From positions 789,005 through 853,004 of the forward strand of contig NZ_JH815203.1 in NCBI RefSeq assembly GCF_000296465.1: a stretch of 64,000 nt of DNA, given 5' to 3'. The stretch is from Barnesiella intestinihominis YIT 11860. Lineage in GTDB: Bacteria > Bacteroidota > Bacteroidia > Bacteroidales > Barnesiellaceae. The translations under genes and the position numbers were made by a program. Every line of letters begins with the position of its first letter. The stretch's first letter is position 1. This document shows, in pieces, positions 45,644 to 54,377 of this stretch. The notes under the pieces were generated by a model. It worked only from the letters and a program-made list of their open reading frames with translations, searched no databases and was not told the origin of the DNA.

Positions 45644-46270
45644 CTATCGCACGATACAACGCATCATGGCCGCAGCTTGTTCCGGACGACCCAATATCTC
45701 ATACACAAGAGCCGCACAAGTATAACAAACGACCGGTATCAACGAAGGAAGTAACTCATAACTCTCGGCATCGCGGGCAGGATAAGCGGCATAACGAGCC
45801 GACCTCACCCGATGAGAAATGACATGCGCAGGAAGCGAGTAATAATCGATACGTTTTTGTCCTTCTTCGTTCGATAAAACACATACGGGTGTCGAACAGC
45901 CTCCCCGGGTATAAAAATTGAACTGCAACTCATATTCGGGAGACGTTTTATCGATAAATTCCGTAACAGGCTGCCTCCACCCGTCCATACAAAACTCAGC
46001 CATACGCCACACATCATCGGGCAAAAGTACATATCCGCTACCGTCGGACGAACGCTGTGGTCGCAACAACGAAGCGCAATCTATCAAAGGCAACGACGAT
46101 ACCGGTTCCGTTGCCCATACGGCAAGCAAGGCATCCGGCATTTTCTCCCGTATATATCGCTCTACTCCTATCCCTGCGGTCATCACGATACCGGCATCGA
46201 AAGAATCGGTTAGCTCCTCCATGTTCGCTTTAACCCGGTCTACCAACTCATCTACACTTACTTTCATCAC
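45644..46270 (-). CDS. Putative phage head-tail adaptor-like protein
   Basis: This 208-residue soluble protein is the last gene of the capsid-like cluster. It opens with a helix (VSVDELVDRVKANMEELTD) and has a beta-rich centre (YVLLPDDVWRMAEFCMDGW, ELQFNFYTRGG). It ends in two helices (LIPVVCYTCAALVYEILGRPEQAAAMM), the usual place for helices that pack against a portal ring in connector proteins. The start overlaps the stop of the upstream fibre-like gene by 4 bases. The adaptor assignment rests on gene order and on general resemblance to structural genes in Bacteroides prophages. Confidence 0.45.
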   Translation of the reverse strand: MMKVSVDELVDRVKANMEELTDSFDAGIVMTAGIGVERYIREKMPDALLAVWATEPVSSLPLIDCASLLRPQRSSDGSGYVLLPDDVWRMAEFCMDGWRQPVTEFIDKTSPEYELQFNFYTRGGCSTPVCVLSNEEGQKRIDYYSLPAHVISHRVRSARYAAYPARDAESYELLPSLIPVVCYTCAALVYEILGRPEQAAAMMRCIVR

Positions 46271-47373
46271 GCGCCTTTCTTCTGTCTCACAAAATTATTC
46301 TCGTCCACATAAATATCACCCTCCGAAAGAATATCGGTCCATTTTTTTAATGCACAATTCAACCCGTCGGCAGTAAACGAACTGCGGTAAACCGGTAATC
46401 CGGTCCCATCGAGACGAGAGATTTCGATTTGCCGAGGAGAAATCGACACCTCGCACGAACCGTTTTCAATGGGCCGAGTCATTTTTAACAAAGCCTCTCC
46501 GGCTGCATCCAACCCTATTTGAAAGACTTTATCGCCATCGCCCGAATAAACGACAATTCCCTTTTGTAAAGGACTTATCACGACTTCTCCATCTCCAATG
46601 GGCACACGCAACTCCCCGGCCTGCGACAAAAAAGTTCCTGTTTCTTTATGACAGATTTCGCCATTGCACAACTCCCACGAAGAAAGCTCGCTCGACACCC
46701 GAATAGTTTGCTGCCCATCGAGCAAAACCAATCCGTTGGGCTTCAATTTTATCTCGTCGGCTATGGCACAAAAACGAGAAAGTTCTTCCCAATCATTCGA
46801 AGATGCCGGCGAAGCTGTCGTGCTGCCTACCGAAAACTTCACCTGATAGTACTTACCCATAAAATAAACCACATCGGCGGCTCCACCGGTACATCGATAA
46901 GTGAAAGATGGATTCCACGTCCCTCGGTAGAGATAAACAGGACGCACGGCATCGTCGAACATCAATGGAGTCACATAATTCCGCCATGCCGTTCCGTCCC
47001 ACACAAGGGTGATAATTGCCGACGAGTCTGTCGTCACGGTCATTGCCGCCGATCCTTTCAAGGCAGGGAAAACATAAGACCCTTTACCTCCGGCCACATA
47101 GATGAAACAAGCCTGCACACCGCTTTCGACCGCCGGGCTGAAAGTCGCCGGTTCGGTGATAATACCCATGAACGGAGAAGGAGCCGCATGATTCGTATCG
47201 TACCACGAACGACCGGTAGAATCCCATATCCAAATGGATTGAGTTTCTCCATTGATAAAAAACTCTCCCGGCAAACCGCCCTCGGGATATGCCGAGAGAA
47301 GAGATGCCAACCCATAATAAAATCCCAAGCACCCGTTTTGCCCTCGCAAATGATTGTGTATAGTCGTTTTCAT
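46267..47373 (-). CDS. Putative head-fibre or receptor-binding structural protein
   Basis: This 368-residue protein has no signal peptide. It contains several short beta modules: GEFFINGETQSIWIWDSTG near 36-55, YRGTWNPSFTYRCTGGAADVV near 150, with the following YFMGKYYQVK, resembling chitin-binding CBM5/12-like or phage-fibre carbohydrate modules, and a repetitive C-terminal half. Such mosaics are typical of phage tail or head fibres. It overlaps both neighbours by 4 bases (ATGA), so the three genes 47753-45644 are translated as a unit. Confidence 0.5.
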   Translation of the reverse strand: MKTTIHNHLRGQNGCLGFYYGLASLLSAYPEGGLPGEFFINGETQSIWIWDSTGRSWYDTNHAAPSPFMGIITEPATFSPAVESGVQACFIYVAGGKGSYVFPALKGSAAMTVTTDSSAIITLVWDGTAWRNYVTPLMFDDAVRPVYLYRGTWNPSFTYRCTGGAADVVYFMGKYYQVKFSVGSTTASPASSNDWEELSRFCAIADEIKLKPNGLVLLDGQQTIRVSSELSSWELCNGEICHKETGTFLSQAGELRVPIGDGEVVISPLQKGIVVYSGDGDKVFQIGLDAAGEALLKMTRPIENGSCEVSISPRQIEISRLDGTGLPVYRSSFTADGLNCALKKWTDILSEGDIYVDENNFVRQKKGA

Positions 47374-47753
47374 CGCTTGTTCCTCTTTTTTAATTGTGAA
47401 AAAATCAAATTCAACCGTTCGGCCGCTTGCTCGATAAGAGCAGGAGAGGAGACTTCCTCGTCAGAAAGCCCGTACGGTTCTTTTCTCAAATAATCCCTTG
47501 CGTCCTGCCAAGAGCGAACCTCCGGCACTAACATATAAATTTTCTCTTCCGATGCCGGTTGTGCGACGTCCGACAATTTGAATCGTCTCCCATACCCCCG
47601 ACTATTTTCCATAGCCCGCTGCAACTGTTCGTCGGCCGTAGAAAAAACTCCGTTTACACCGTCACTGGCAAGGAATTGTACCCGACGAGGTACACCGTTC
47701 ACATCGACCGAGGTAGATAGGTTTCCCAACCGGGTCTGATAAATCTTCATCAT
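47370..47753 (-). CDS. Small protein of the capsid-like cluster
   Basis: This 127-residue protein has a beta-rich start (MKIYQTRLGNLSTSVDVNG, VPRRVQFLASDG) and a helical C-terminus (PALIEQAAERLNLIFSQLKKRNK). I do not recognise the family. Small proteins of this shape sit next to the capsid gene in Bacteroides prophages, possibly as capsid decoration or fibre-base proteins. Its start follows a 230-base gap with a terminator, so it heads its own transcript. MM at the start gives two adjacent Met codons. Confidence 0.5.
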   Translation of the reverse strand: MMKIYQTRLGNLSTSVDVNGVPRRVQFLASDGVNGVFSTADEQLQRAMENSRGYGRRFKLSDVAQPASEEKIYMLVPEVRSWQDARDYLRKEPYGLSDEEVSSPALIEQAAERLNLIFSQLKKRNKR

Positions 47754-47925
47754 ATCATTATATTTAATTTAAAAACTATATAGCCCCTCGCCGAAACAAC
47801 CATATCTCTCTCGCAAGAACGTCTGTATAAAAATTTCTCCCGCGCCATGTAACGCAACAGTTTCAAATAACCATATAAGAGAGTAACACGAAAAAACACG
47901 GTTTCGAGGAGAGGCCGAATTTTAG

Positions 47926-47961
47926 AAAAAGGGGAGCCGGGCACGATGTCCCGGTCGCCCC
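47926..47961 (-). terminator. Terminator after the capsid-like gene
   Basis: On the minus strand GGGGCGACCGGG and CCCGGCTCCCC pair imperfectly around a short loop, followed by five T residues. It lies directly downstream of the capsid-like stop codon at 47985. Confidence 0.75.
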
Positions 47962-47984
47962 TCAGTCCCCTTGAATCATATCAC

Positions 47985-49397
47985 TTATTCCTCGTCGGGT
48001 ATGACCGGCTCGATACGCATGTGTGCAGCCGGATAGCGCAATGTCAAACAACTGGCCTCGGTCAGTACCAACGCATCGGTATTGCGTACCCCCGATTTTT
48101 TCAAATCGAGTTCCTGCGAGTCGAACGGGACATGAGACCATTTCTGGATAAATTCCGGGTCGAAAATAAATCCGTAGTCGCTCATGCCGCAATCGTCGAA
48201 TACCTCCGAATAAAGCACATACAACTTCCCGAACTTCGATTTGATTTCCGAGAAGTCGATGCCCCACTGAACCTTATCTTCGCGGGCCATCACCACTTTG
48301 GTCATCTCTATCTTATTGATACGGCCGATAAACGAAGAACCGCCAATCAACACCTTCCGTTTATTCCCTCCGTTCCCGGTAAAAGCCTGTCGCATCATAT
48401 CGATCAAATCGTTCTGTGTCATCTCCACAGTAGGATTGTAGGTATAATGATTTCCGGCCTGCCACCAGATACCGCCCGTCAGCATCACATTTTCCTTTTT
48501 ACGAGGGTCGAAAATCGTGTTCTTCACACCGAACATAAAACTCTTTTCCATACCCAATCGCATATCGTAAATAGCGGCCTCCTCGGCATCCGAGAAATCC
48601 CATTCGACCTCTTTATTCGCTATTTTTTGGAAAGTCGATTGCTCGATCTGCATTTTGAATATCTGGCAAAAATTCTGACTCTTGATAGGCAAAGCGGCGA
48701 ATTGTGCCGTCTGCACATCGAGTTCCGTTGCCGCGCGCCCCATACGGATAAGCGGCGTATTCACGGGAATAGACGGCACGCAGTTGGTCACCGAACCTAT
48801 TTTGGAACCATTGATGGGATAGACGGTCAATGCCCCCGTATCCTCGTCTTTTGCGGCGATATAAAGCACCAAGTCGGCATTCGACATCTCCCCGTCGGGA
48901 TCATACCCTTTTACACCTTGAACCAACAAAGTTTCCGACACCTCGAATATGCTGTTGTCCACGGCATTGATAGTCGCCTTTTTATGCGAGTCGTTAACGG
49001 TCGATGCCCCGGGAGCCACATACGAGGCCTTCATATATGACTTGGTAGGTTTCACATCGACCGAATAATAATCGACAATCATCGACGAAGCCTTCCGCGA
49101 ACCGTTCCACCGTGATAACTGATCGATAGGCGTGGACATCGGACGTATTTTCACGATGCGTTTATCCACTTCGCTACGCAACAGAGAGGGACTCCCTTCA
49201 CGAACAATATCGGTCGTCAGCGGTTCGTTGGATACGATTTTTCCACCCGACATACCCGGCACGATCGCCGCCAATGCCAACCCGGCATCGAACAGTCCGT
49301 CCCAAACTTGCCAACACAGTACCAACAATACGAAACCGGTCAACCAAAGAAGCGGCTTTTTCCATTTCAATAAAAAATTTTTCATCTCTCTTTTCAT
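47985..49397 (-). CDS. Phage major-capsid-like protein with an N-terminal membrane helix
   Basis: The protein is about 470 residues. From about residue 55 it closely resembles the HK97-fold major capsid proteins I know from Bacteroides prophages (SU10-like group): SEVDKRIVKIRPMSTPIDQL, SMIVDYYSVDVKPTKSYMKA, LIRMGRAATELDVQTAQFAA, FKMQIEQSTFQK, NTDALVLTEASC. Before it there is a hydrophobic segment (PLLWLTGFVLLVLCWQVW) that a capsid protein does not need. Three Met codons (49418, 49397, 49385) could start it, and all keep the helix. Its own terminator follows, and a scaffold-like gene precedes it. No terminase or portal gene is near. Membrane anchoring is inferred. Confidence 0.7.
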   Translation of the reverse strand: MKREMKNFLLKWKKPLLWLTGFVLLVLCWQVWDGLFDAGLALAAIVPGMSGGKIVSNEPLTTDIVREGSPSLLRSEVDKRIVKIRPMSTPIDQLSRWNGSRKASSMIVDYYSVDVKPTKSYMKASYVAPGASTVNDSHKKATINAVDNSIFEVSETLLVQGVKGYDPDGEMSNADLVLYIAAKDEDTGALTVYPINGSKIGSVTNCVPSIPVNTPLIRMGRAATELDVQTAQFAALPIKSQNFCQIFKMQIEQSTFQKIANKEVEWDFSDAEEAAIYDMRLGMEKSFMFGVKNTIFDPRKKENVMLTGGIWWQAGNHYTYNPTVEMTQNDLIDMMRQAFTGNGGNKRKVLIGGSSFIGRINKIEMTKVVMAREDKVQWGIDFSEIKSKFGKLYVLYSEVFDDCGMSDYGFIFDPEFIQKWSHVPFDSQELDLKKSGVRNTDALVLTEASCLTLRYPAAHMRIEPVIPDEE

Positions 49398-49465
49398 TTT
49401 AGAATACAATAAAAACATAAGAATTAGAATAATTTAGAAGTTACTTCAATCCCCTTTTCAAAAAT

Positions 49466-50248
49466 CTACAAGTCCCACACGCTACGGCGACGACGGTTCC
49501 CGAATACAGGCGAAAGATCGGCATCGGGCTCGAAACTGCCGCCGTTTCGTAAAGGAGGTAACGAATCGCCGTTACGTTCCCGTTTTTCGAAAACGATACG
49601 CTCGTTACGTCCACGCACCTCGGCTTCCCGCTCGGCACAAGACAGGTCACGGTCGTAATACAACCCCTTGAAAAGCAACCCGAGAACTTCGTCGTTCAAT
49701 TCTCCCATAAACACATGGTTGCACAAATGATACACCCGGTCGAGAAAACCCTCGAACTCCTCGTCGCTCATTCCTTTCTCCGACTTGAAACGCTCCATAC
49801 AACGAGTGCTGTTTTTCAAGTTCTCCCGCATTTGGTTTTCCAATTCGCCGAATCGTGCCATGCGTGACAGGTACTCGTCGTTCGCCTTACGAACCTCTGC
49901 CATGCGACCCTCGTCCTCGGCACAATCGAGCATATCCTTCCCGAAGTAACGCACACAAGCGATAAGAGCATCCTCCCCGCCGATAACGTCCGAGATAAAC
50001 GCTCCCATTTTCGGGTTCGACATAAACAATTTGCACAACTTGCTCTGGTCGTCGGCAAGACGCTCATACCGTTCGTTCCGATACGAGTCGTATTCCTCCA
50101 AAGCATCGAACAAATCGTCGTCGCTATCGACCCTACGGGCAGGATACCGGTGTAAGATTCGTTCCACGAGCAAATCGCGTGATTTTCGCAGATTGCGATT
50201 TTCTTTTTGATAATTCTTTTCCATAAATTCAATGATTAGTTTAGCCAT
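49466..50248 (-). CDS. Putative scaffold-like protein of the capsid cluster
   Basis: This highly charged, helix-rich protein of about 260 residues starts MAKLIIEF; a longer frame from 50305 is possible. Long helices (MEKNYQKENRNLRKSRDLL, MAEVRKANDEYLSRM, FGELENQMRENLKNSTRCM) precede a basic, probably unstructured C-terminus ending GNRRRRSVWDL. Position directly upstream of the capsid-like gene, charge pattern and C-terminal basic tail are those of phage scaffolding proteins, but no sequence family is recognised. It is divergent from the fumarase gene. Confidence 0.45.
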   Translation of the reverse strand: MAKLIIEFMEKNYQKENRNLRKSRDLLVERILHRYPARRVDSDDDLFDALEEYDSYRNERYERLADDQSKLCKLFMSNPKMGAFISDVIGGEDALIACVRYFGKDMLDCAEDEGRMAEVRKANDEYLSRMARFGELENQMRENLKNSTRCMERFKSEKGMSDEEFEGFLDRVYHLCNHVFMGELNDEVLGLLFKGLYYDRDLSCAEREAEVRGRNERIVFEKRERNGDSLPPLRNGGSFEPDADLSPVFGNRRRRSVWDL

Positions 50249-50444
50249 ATATGGTACGGCAAAGTAAACCCCGGTCGAGGCCCTTTTTATGGCAGCTTCA
50301 TACATTGTACCTCTTTCTCGAAAGATTTCACGACAAAAGATGAATTACCGAAAAAATTCTTTATTTTTGTCCTGCGAGCGAAAAGAAGAGCCGGCTGGGC
50401 ATAAAAAACAAATGAATTTGTTTTATTCTGCACCCGCCTTTCAT

Positions 50445-50452
50445 TATTTTTG
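50445..50452 (+). promoter_or_regulatory. -7 promoter box (TATTTTTG) for the fumarase gene
   Basis: A TAnnTTTG match followed by CAACACG lies 79 bases before the ATG at 50532. Confidence 0.55.
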
Positions 50453-50531
50453 CAACACGATCGCCGGAGCCTATCCACACCTCGTTCGGTCTCCCCATCG
50501 TCAGACAAAACATACTAAATAACATATAACT

Positions 50532-52172
50532 ATGGCTATCACACCGTTTAAGTATCAACCCATGTTCCCGCTCGGCGAAGACACGACCGAGTATTATTTG
50601 CTCACGAAAGACTATGTTTCTGTAAGCGAGTTTGAAGGAAAACCCATCTTGAAAATCGAAAAGGAAGGTCTTACCGCTATGGCGAACGCCGCCTTCCGCG
50701 ATGTATCGTTTATGCTTCGCCGTTCGCACAACGAACAGGTAGCTAAGATTTTGAGCGATCCCGAAGCCAGCGAAAACGATAAATACGTAGCACTCACCTT
50801 CCTCCGCAATGCCGAAGTGGCCGCCAAAGGAATACTTCCTTTCTGTCAAGACACCGGTACGGCAATCATTCACGGAGAGAAAGGCCAGCAAGTCTGGACG
50901 GGATATTGCGATGAAGAAGCTCTCTCCCTCGGCGTTTACAAAACCTATACCGAGGAAAACTTGCGCTACTCCCAAAACGCGCCCCTTACCATGTACGACG
51001 AGGTAAATACCAAATGTAATCTTCCCGCGCAAATCGACTTGGAAGCTACCGAAGGCATGGAGTATAAATTCCTCTGCGTCACCAAAGGCGGTGGATCGGC
51101 GAATAAGACATACCTCTACCAAGAAACGAAAGCCATTCTCAACCCCGGGACACTCGTTCCTTTCTTGGTGGAAAAAATGAAAACATTGGGTACGGCAGCC
51201 TGTCCGCCCTATCACATTGCATTCGTCATCGGCGGGACTTCGGCCGAGAAAAACTTGCTCACTGTGAAACTGGCATCCACCCACTACTACGATAGTCTGC
51301 CCACGACCGGAAACGAATTCGGACGAGCTTTCCGGGACATCGAGTTGGAAAAACAAGTCTTGGAAGAAGCGCACCGTATCGGACTCGGTGCACAATTCGG
51401 CGGTAAATATCTGGCTCACGACGTACGCATTATCCGTCTGCCCCGCCACGGAGCATCCTGCCCCGTAGGATTGGGAGTGAGCTGCTCGGCCGACCGAAAC
51501 ATCAAATGTAAAATCAACAAAGACGGTATTTGGATCGAGAAACTCGACAGTCACCCCGGCGAGCTCATTCCCGAAGAACTCCGCCAAGCCGGTGAAGGCA
51601 ACGCCGTTAAAATAAACCTCAACCAACCTATGAGCGAAATTCTCAAAGAGTTGGATAAATACCCCGTTGCCACACGTCTGTCGCTCAACGGAACGATTAT
51701 CGTCGGTCGGGACATCGCGCATGCCAAACTCAAAGAACGGCTCGACCGGGGCGAAGACTTGCCGCAGTACATCAAAGATCACCCCATCTACTATGCAGGT
51801 CCGGCAAAAACGCCGAAAGGCATGGCCTGCGGGTCGATGGGTCCCACGACTGCCGGTCGAATGGATCCCTACGTAGACCTCTTCCAAAGTCACGGGGGCT
51901 CTATGATTATGTTGGCAAAAGGGAACCGCAGCCAAGCTGTCACCGACGCCTGCAAGAAACACGGAGGATTCTACCTCGGCAGTATCGGAGGTCCGGCTGC
52001 TATCCTCGCTCAAAACAATATCAAGAGTATCGAATGCCTCGAATATCCCGAGCTCGGCATGGAAGCCATCTGGAAAATCGAAGTGGAAGATTTCCCCGCA
52101 TTCATTCTCGTCGACAACAAAGGCAACGATTTCTTCAAACAAATCAAGCCTACATGCCCGGCCAAGAAATAA
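50532..52172 (+). CDS. fumA: Class I fumarate hydratase, [4Fe-4S] type
   Basis: This 546-residue fused two-domain enzyme interconverts malate and fumarate in the reductive branch leading to succinate. The alpha part includes [21 protein letters not shown], with a cluster-ligand Cys in CQDTG, then [13 protein letters not shown] and [13 protein letters not shown]. The beta part (from about 370) includes [20 protein letters not shown] and [20 protein letters not shown]. Oxygen-labile class I enzymes fit an anaerobe. It is monocistronic with a strong terminator. Confidence 0.95.
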   Translation: MAITPFKYQPMFPLGEDTTEYYLLTKDYVSVSEFEGKPILKIEKEGLTAMANAAFRDVSFMLRRSHNEQVAKILSDPEASENDKYVALTFLRNAEVAAKGILPFCQDTGTAIIHGEKGQQVWTGYCDEEALSLGVYKTYTEENLRYSQNAPLTMYDEVNTKCNLPAQIDLEATEGMEYKFLCVTKGGGSANKTYLYQETKAILNPGTLVPFLVEKMKTLGTAACPPYHIAFVIGGTSAEKNLLTVKLASTHYYDSLPTTGNEFGRAFRDIELEKQVLEEAHRIGLGAQFGGKYLAHDVRIIRLPRHGASCPVGLGVSCSADRNIKCKINKDGIWIEKLDSHPGELIPEELRQAGEGNAVKINLNQPMSEILKELDKYPVATRLSLNGTIIVGRDIAHAKLKERLDRGEDLPQYIKDHPIYYAGPAKTPKGMACGSMGPTTAGRMDPYVDLFQSHGGSMIMLAKGNRSQAVTDACKKHGGFYLGSIGGPAAILAQNNIKSIECLEYPELGMEAIWKIEVEDFPAFILVDNKGNDFFKQIKPTCPAKK

Positions 52173-52194
52173 TTGGACCAAACTATCTATCCAT

Positions 52195-52228
52195 AAAGAA
52201 AGAGCTGCCGATTGGCAGCTCTTTCTTT
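52195..52228 (+). terminator. Rho-independent terminator after fumarase
   Basis: AAAGAAAGAGCTGCC and its perfect complement surround a 4-base loop 22 bases after the stop. The T-rich arm serves as the T tract. Confidence 0.9.
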
Positions 52229-52445
52229 ATAAACTCCCCTCAATGAGACACAGAAGGAAAGGTCGAGAAGTATTCCAACTTCTCCTCTGTTCCGATCTAT
52301 GCGGACACCCCGTAATACTACGGGGAAACGGCTGATGAAGAGGGGAATACCCTATTTTATTACTAAAACTATCCTTATGCAATGATGAGAAAGTCTACGT
52401 TTAGAACGCGAGAGATGTGCATATCGCCATTGAAGCGAAACTTTA

Positions 52446-52577
52446 AACCTCCTTTCCCTCCATGTCCCCGTAGCTTTATAGAGTATTTCTGTTTCACAAT
52501 CGGAAACATTTAAAACTCCTCCCCTGTGTTTTGTAACGCAAAATATAGGGGAGGTGGCACGTAGTGACGGAGGGGTT
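52446..52577 (+). repeat. Composite interspersed repeat
   Basis: A truncated long form (CCTCCATGTCCCCGTAGC) is followed by the short-form stem CTCCCCTGTGTTTTG/CAAAATATAGGGGAG and the tail GGCACGTAGTGACGGAGGGGTT. The weaker fragment around 52271-52350 belongs to the same family. Confidence 0.75.
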
Positions 52578-52608
52578 GAAAACGACATCTCATCAGTCTG
52601 TTTATATC

Positions 52609-52704
52609 CCTTCTCCCCTGCCGTGTCCCGTAGCATTACAGGGTGTTGCGTTAGAAATATAGGGGAGACACCTCAGAAACAGCCGTTTCTGAGGTGAGGG
52701 GTTA
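52609..52704 (+). repeat. Two-hairpin interspersed repeat, long form
   Basis: CTTCTCCCCTGCCGTGTCCCG leads, then the inner CCCGTAGCATTACAGGG hairpin, TATAGGGGAG, a second hairpin CCTCAGAAAC-agcc-GTTTCTGAGG and TGAGGGGTT. Confidence 0.8.
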
Positions 52705-52845
52705 GATGCATAAAAATCCTCTCCGATTTTGTGAAGTGCCCCCCAAAAAGTCGGATAGCCCCATTATTTTGCCCGTAAAGAAATACAACATCTGTAAATA
52801 ACTACACAGATTCCTCTGTTTTTATACAAATTATAAATATTTTAT

Positions 52846-52853
52846 TACCTTTG
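52846..52853 (+). promoter_or_regulatory. -7 promoter box (TACCTTTG) of the ncRNA
   Basis: A TAnnTTTG match just upstream of a structured RNA and downstream of the repeats. The -33 region is T-rich without a clean TTTG. Confidence 0.55.
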
Positions 52854-52859
52854 CTTTTA

Positions 52860-53102
52860 TCATAAACAATAACATAATTTGCCTATGAAACATAGCGTAT
52901 AATTTGATACGCACATTTTAGACATATTGGAAAAGCGTTTTAGCTTTATTCTGCTGCTCAGAAAGTTTGGCGACTAAAAAGACAGAAAAGAATAAGAGTT
53001 GAAATGCTCGCGTTTCTTAGCGCGGGCTTTTGGTCTATTTTTCTGTCGGGTTACGCCAAACACCTCTGAGCGGGAATATACTGAAAGTACCGCGTTTTTT
53101 TA
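52860..53102 (+). ncRNA. Structured non-coding RNA (6S-like or Bacteroidales-1-like)
   Basis: The start is set by the -7 box and the end by a T-run. Hairpins GCGTAT/ATACGC (52895-52912) and AAAGC/GCTTT come first. A long rod follows: CTCAGA (52957-52962) with TCTGAG (53065-53070), GTTTGGCG (52965-52972) with CGCCAAAC (53054-53061), GACAGAAAA (52981-52989) with TTTTCTGTC (53039-53047), and an apical GCTCGCG/CGCGGGC hairpin. A final hairpin (GCGG to CCGC, 53070-53093) and seven T residues act as terminator. A long rod with internal bulges resembles 6S RNA; the promoter-to-terminator layout also fits the Bacteroidales-1 motif. Which family it is cannot be decided by eye. Confidence 0.7.
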
Positions 53103-53188
53103 TGTGCGTAATCTATCTCTTTCAAGGTACAAACCGGAGGAATCCGAAAAGCCGATAAATGAGTAGGAAAATCTCAAACTAAAAAAAC

Positions 53189-53554
53189 ATGAAAAAATTA
53201 ATTGTTGCCATTATGCTACTTGGCGGAGGAATCATATTTTCTTCAAACGCAAATAAACCGATTGAAAACATTGCTTCCTTCGAAACTTGTATATCGCAAA
53301 ATGTCGTTTTCCGTTCAACCCAACGCCTCAAAGCCAACGACGGTAGACAAATATATCTTTACAGCAGTGGGAAGTGCGAATTATGGGACGGCGACCGGTT
53401 AGTCGTCACCGCTACTTATAGATTACAAAATGGAGAGGTGAGATTATTGGACGAAAATGGGAATACCATTTATAAAGGTTCTTACAGATTAGCACGAGAC
53501 AGACGTAATATTTCATCTCTCACACTTGCCGGAACGACTTATTATAAAATGTAA
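53189..53554 (+). CDS. Small secreted protein of unknown function
   Basis: This 121-residue protein has a signal peptide (KKLIVAIMLLGGGIIFSSNA). The mature part has beta-strand repeats: GRQIYLYSSGKCELWDGDR, VVTATYRLQNGEVRLLDENG, YKGSYRLARDRRNISSL. These short YxY/G-containing strands look like a small beta-sandwich or MORN-like sheet. No family is recognised. It lies ~85 bases after the ncRNA terminator and is convergent with menG. Confidence 0.6.
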   Translation: MKKLIVAIMLLGGGIIFSSNANKPIENIASFETCISQNVVFRSTQRLKANDGRQIYLYSSGKCELWDGDRLVVTATYRLQNGEVRLLDENGNTIYKGSYRLARDRRNISSLTLAGTTYYKM

Positions 53555-53558
53555 TCAT

Positions 53559-53591
53559 TAAAAAGCGAGGCAGTTAGAAAACTGCCTCGCT
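53559..53591 (-). terminator. Convergent terminator, strongest for menG/ubiE
   Basis: AGCGAGGCAGTT and AACTGCCTCGCT form a perfect stem (53564-53591). On the minus strand it is followed by five T residues. It also lies right after the plus-strand small secreted protein. Confidence 0.85.
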
Positions 53592-53615
53592 AAATTCACT
53601 CTTATTTATCTCCTC

Positions 53616-54353
53616 TTACTTCTCTCCGATATAAATCGTGCAAGCGCCGAAAGTAAGCCGACGACAATAACAATGGCCGAAACCCGCACGACGGAAAATA
53701 GTGAGCATATCCTCACCTTGTGGAACGGCCGCTACCGAACGGGGCAGATAGCTGTAAGCCCGGCGGTCTTTCGACACCAACCGACCCACGAAAGGAATAA
53801 ACGTATAGGTATAGAACTTATAAAGCTGGCGAAACGGGAATCTTTCGGGAGTGGACAACTCGATCACACACAGTGCGCCGCCGGGACTCAACACCCGGTA
53901 CATCTCCCGAAAACCATCTTCGAGATGTTCAAAATTACGCACCCCGTAGGCGACCGTCACCACATCGAAACTGTTGTCGTCGAATGTCATCGACAAGCAA
54001 TCCTGCACCTCGAAAAGAATCCGCTCTTGTGCATTTCGCTCGGTCACTTTCTCACGAGCTATGCGCAACATGCCTTCCGACAAATCGATACCCACGACAC
54101 AGTCTGGATTCAGACGCTCGTCCAGTAGCAACGCCAAATCACCCGTACCCGTAGCCACATCGAGAATACGACGGTGAGAATAGCGACGCAACATTTTCAC
54201 AGCCACCCGACGCCACCACCGGTCTATACCCAGTGTCATTGTCCGGTTCATTGTGTCATAAGCCGGAGCGATAGAATCGAACATCTCCCGCACCTGCGTC
54301 GTCTTGTCCGTCTCCTCGTCATAAGGCTTTATTCCCTCCGCTTTATAATCCAT
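53616..54353 (-). CDS. ubiE: Demethylmenaquinone methyltransferase (MenG/UbiE)
   Basis: This 245-residue SAM-dependent enzyme performs the last step of menaquinone synthesis. The family start is recognisable (MFDSIAPAYDTMNRTMTLGID). Motif I is DVATGTGDLALLL (about 66-78), followed by GIDLSEGML and the UbiE signature YGVRNFEHLEDGFREMYRVL, then RLVSKDRRAYSYLPRSV. It lies 24 bases after purC on the same strand, so the two form one transcript. Only MenG activity is expected in a menaquinone-using anaerobe. Confidence 0.95.
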   Translation of the reverse strand: MDYKAEGIKPYDEETDKTTQVREMFDSIAPAYDTMNRTMTLGIDRWWRRVAVKMLRRYSHRRILDVATGTGDLALLLDERLNPDCVVGIDLSEGMLRIAREKVTERNAQERILFEVQDCLSMTFDDNSFDVVTVAYGVRNFEHLEDGFREMYRVLSPGGALCVIELSTPERFPFRQLYKFYTYTFIPFVGRLVSKDRRAYSYLPRSVAAVPQGEDMLTIFRRAGFGHCYCRRLTFGACTIYIGEK

Positions 54354-54377
54354 TCGTCACCAATCGATTTTTACCGG

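Noticed and set aside
47750..47944. Possible 64-aa minus-strand gene between the capsid-like gene and the small cluster protein, overlapping the latter by ATGA
   Set aside because: It would start inside the capsid terminator hairpin and has no recognisable features; the overlap is suggestive but not enough.
47946..49040. Plus-strand frame (364 aa) opposite the capsid-like gene
   Set aside because: Antisense shadow; the minus-strand frame has clear capsid homology.
50361..52181. Long minus-strand frame (606 aa) opposite fumarase
   Set aside because: It mirrors the codon structure of fumA, is rich in Phe/Val/Gly shadows and has no recognisable domain.
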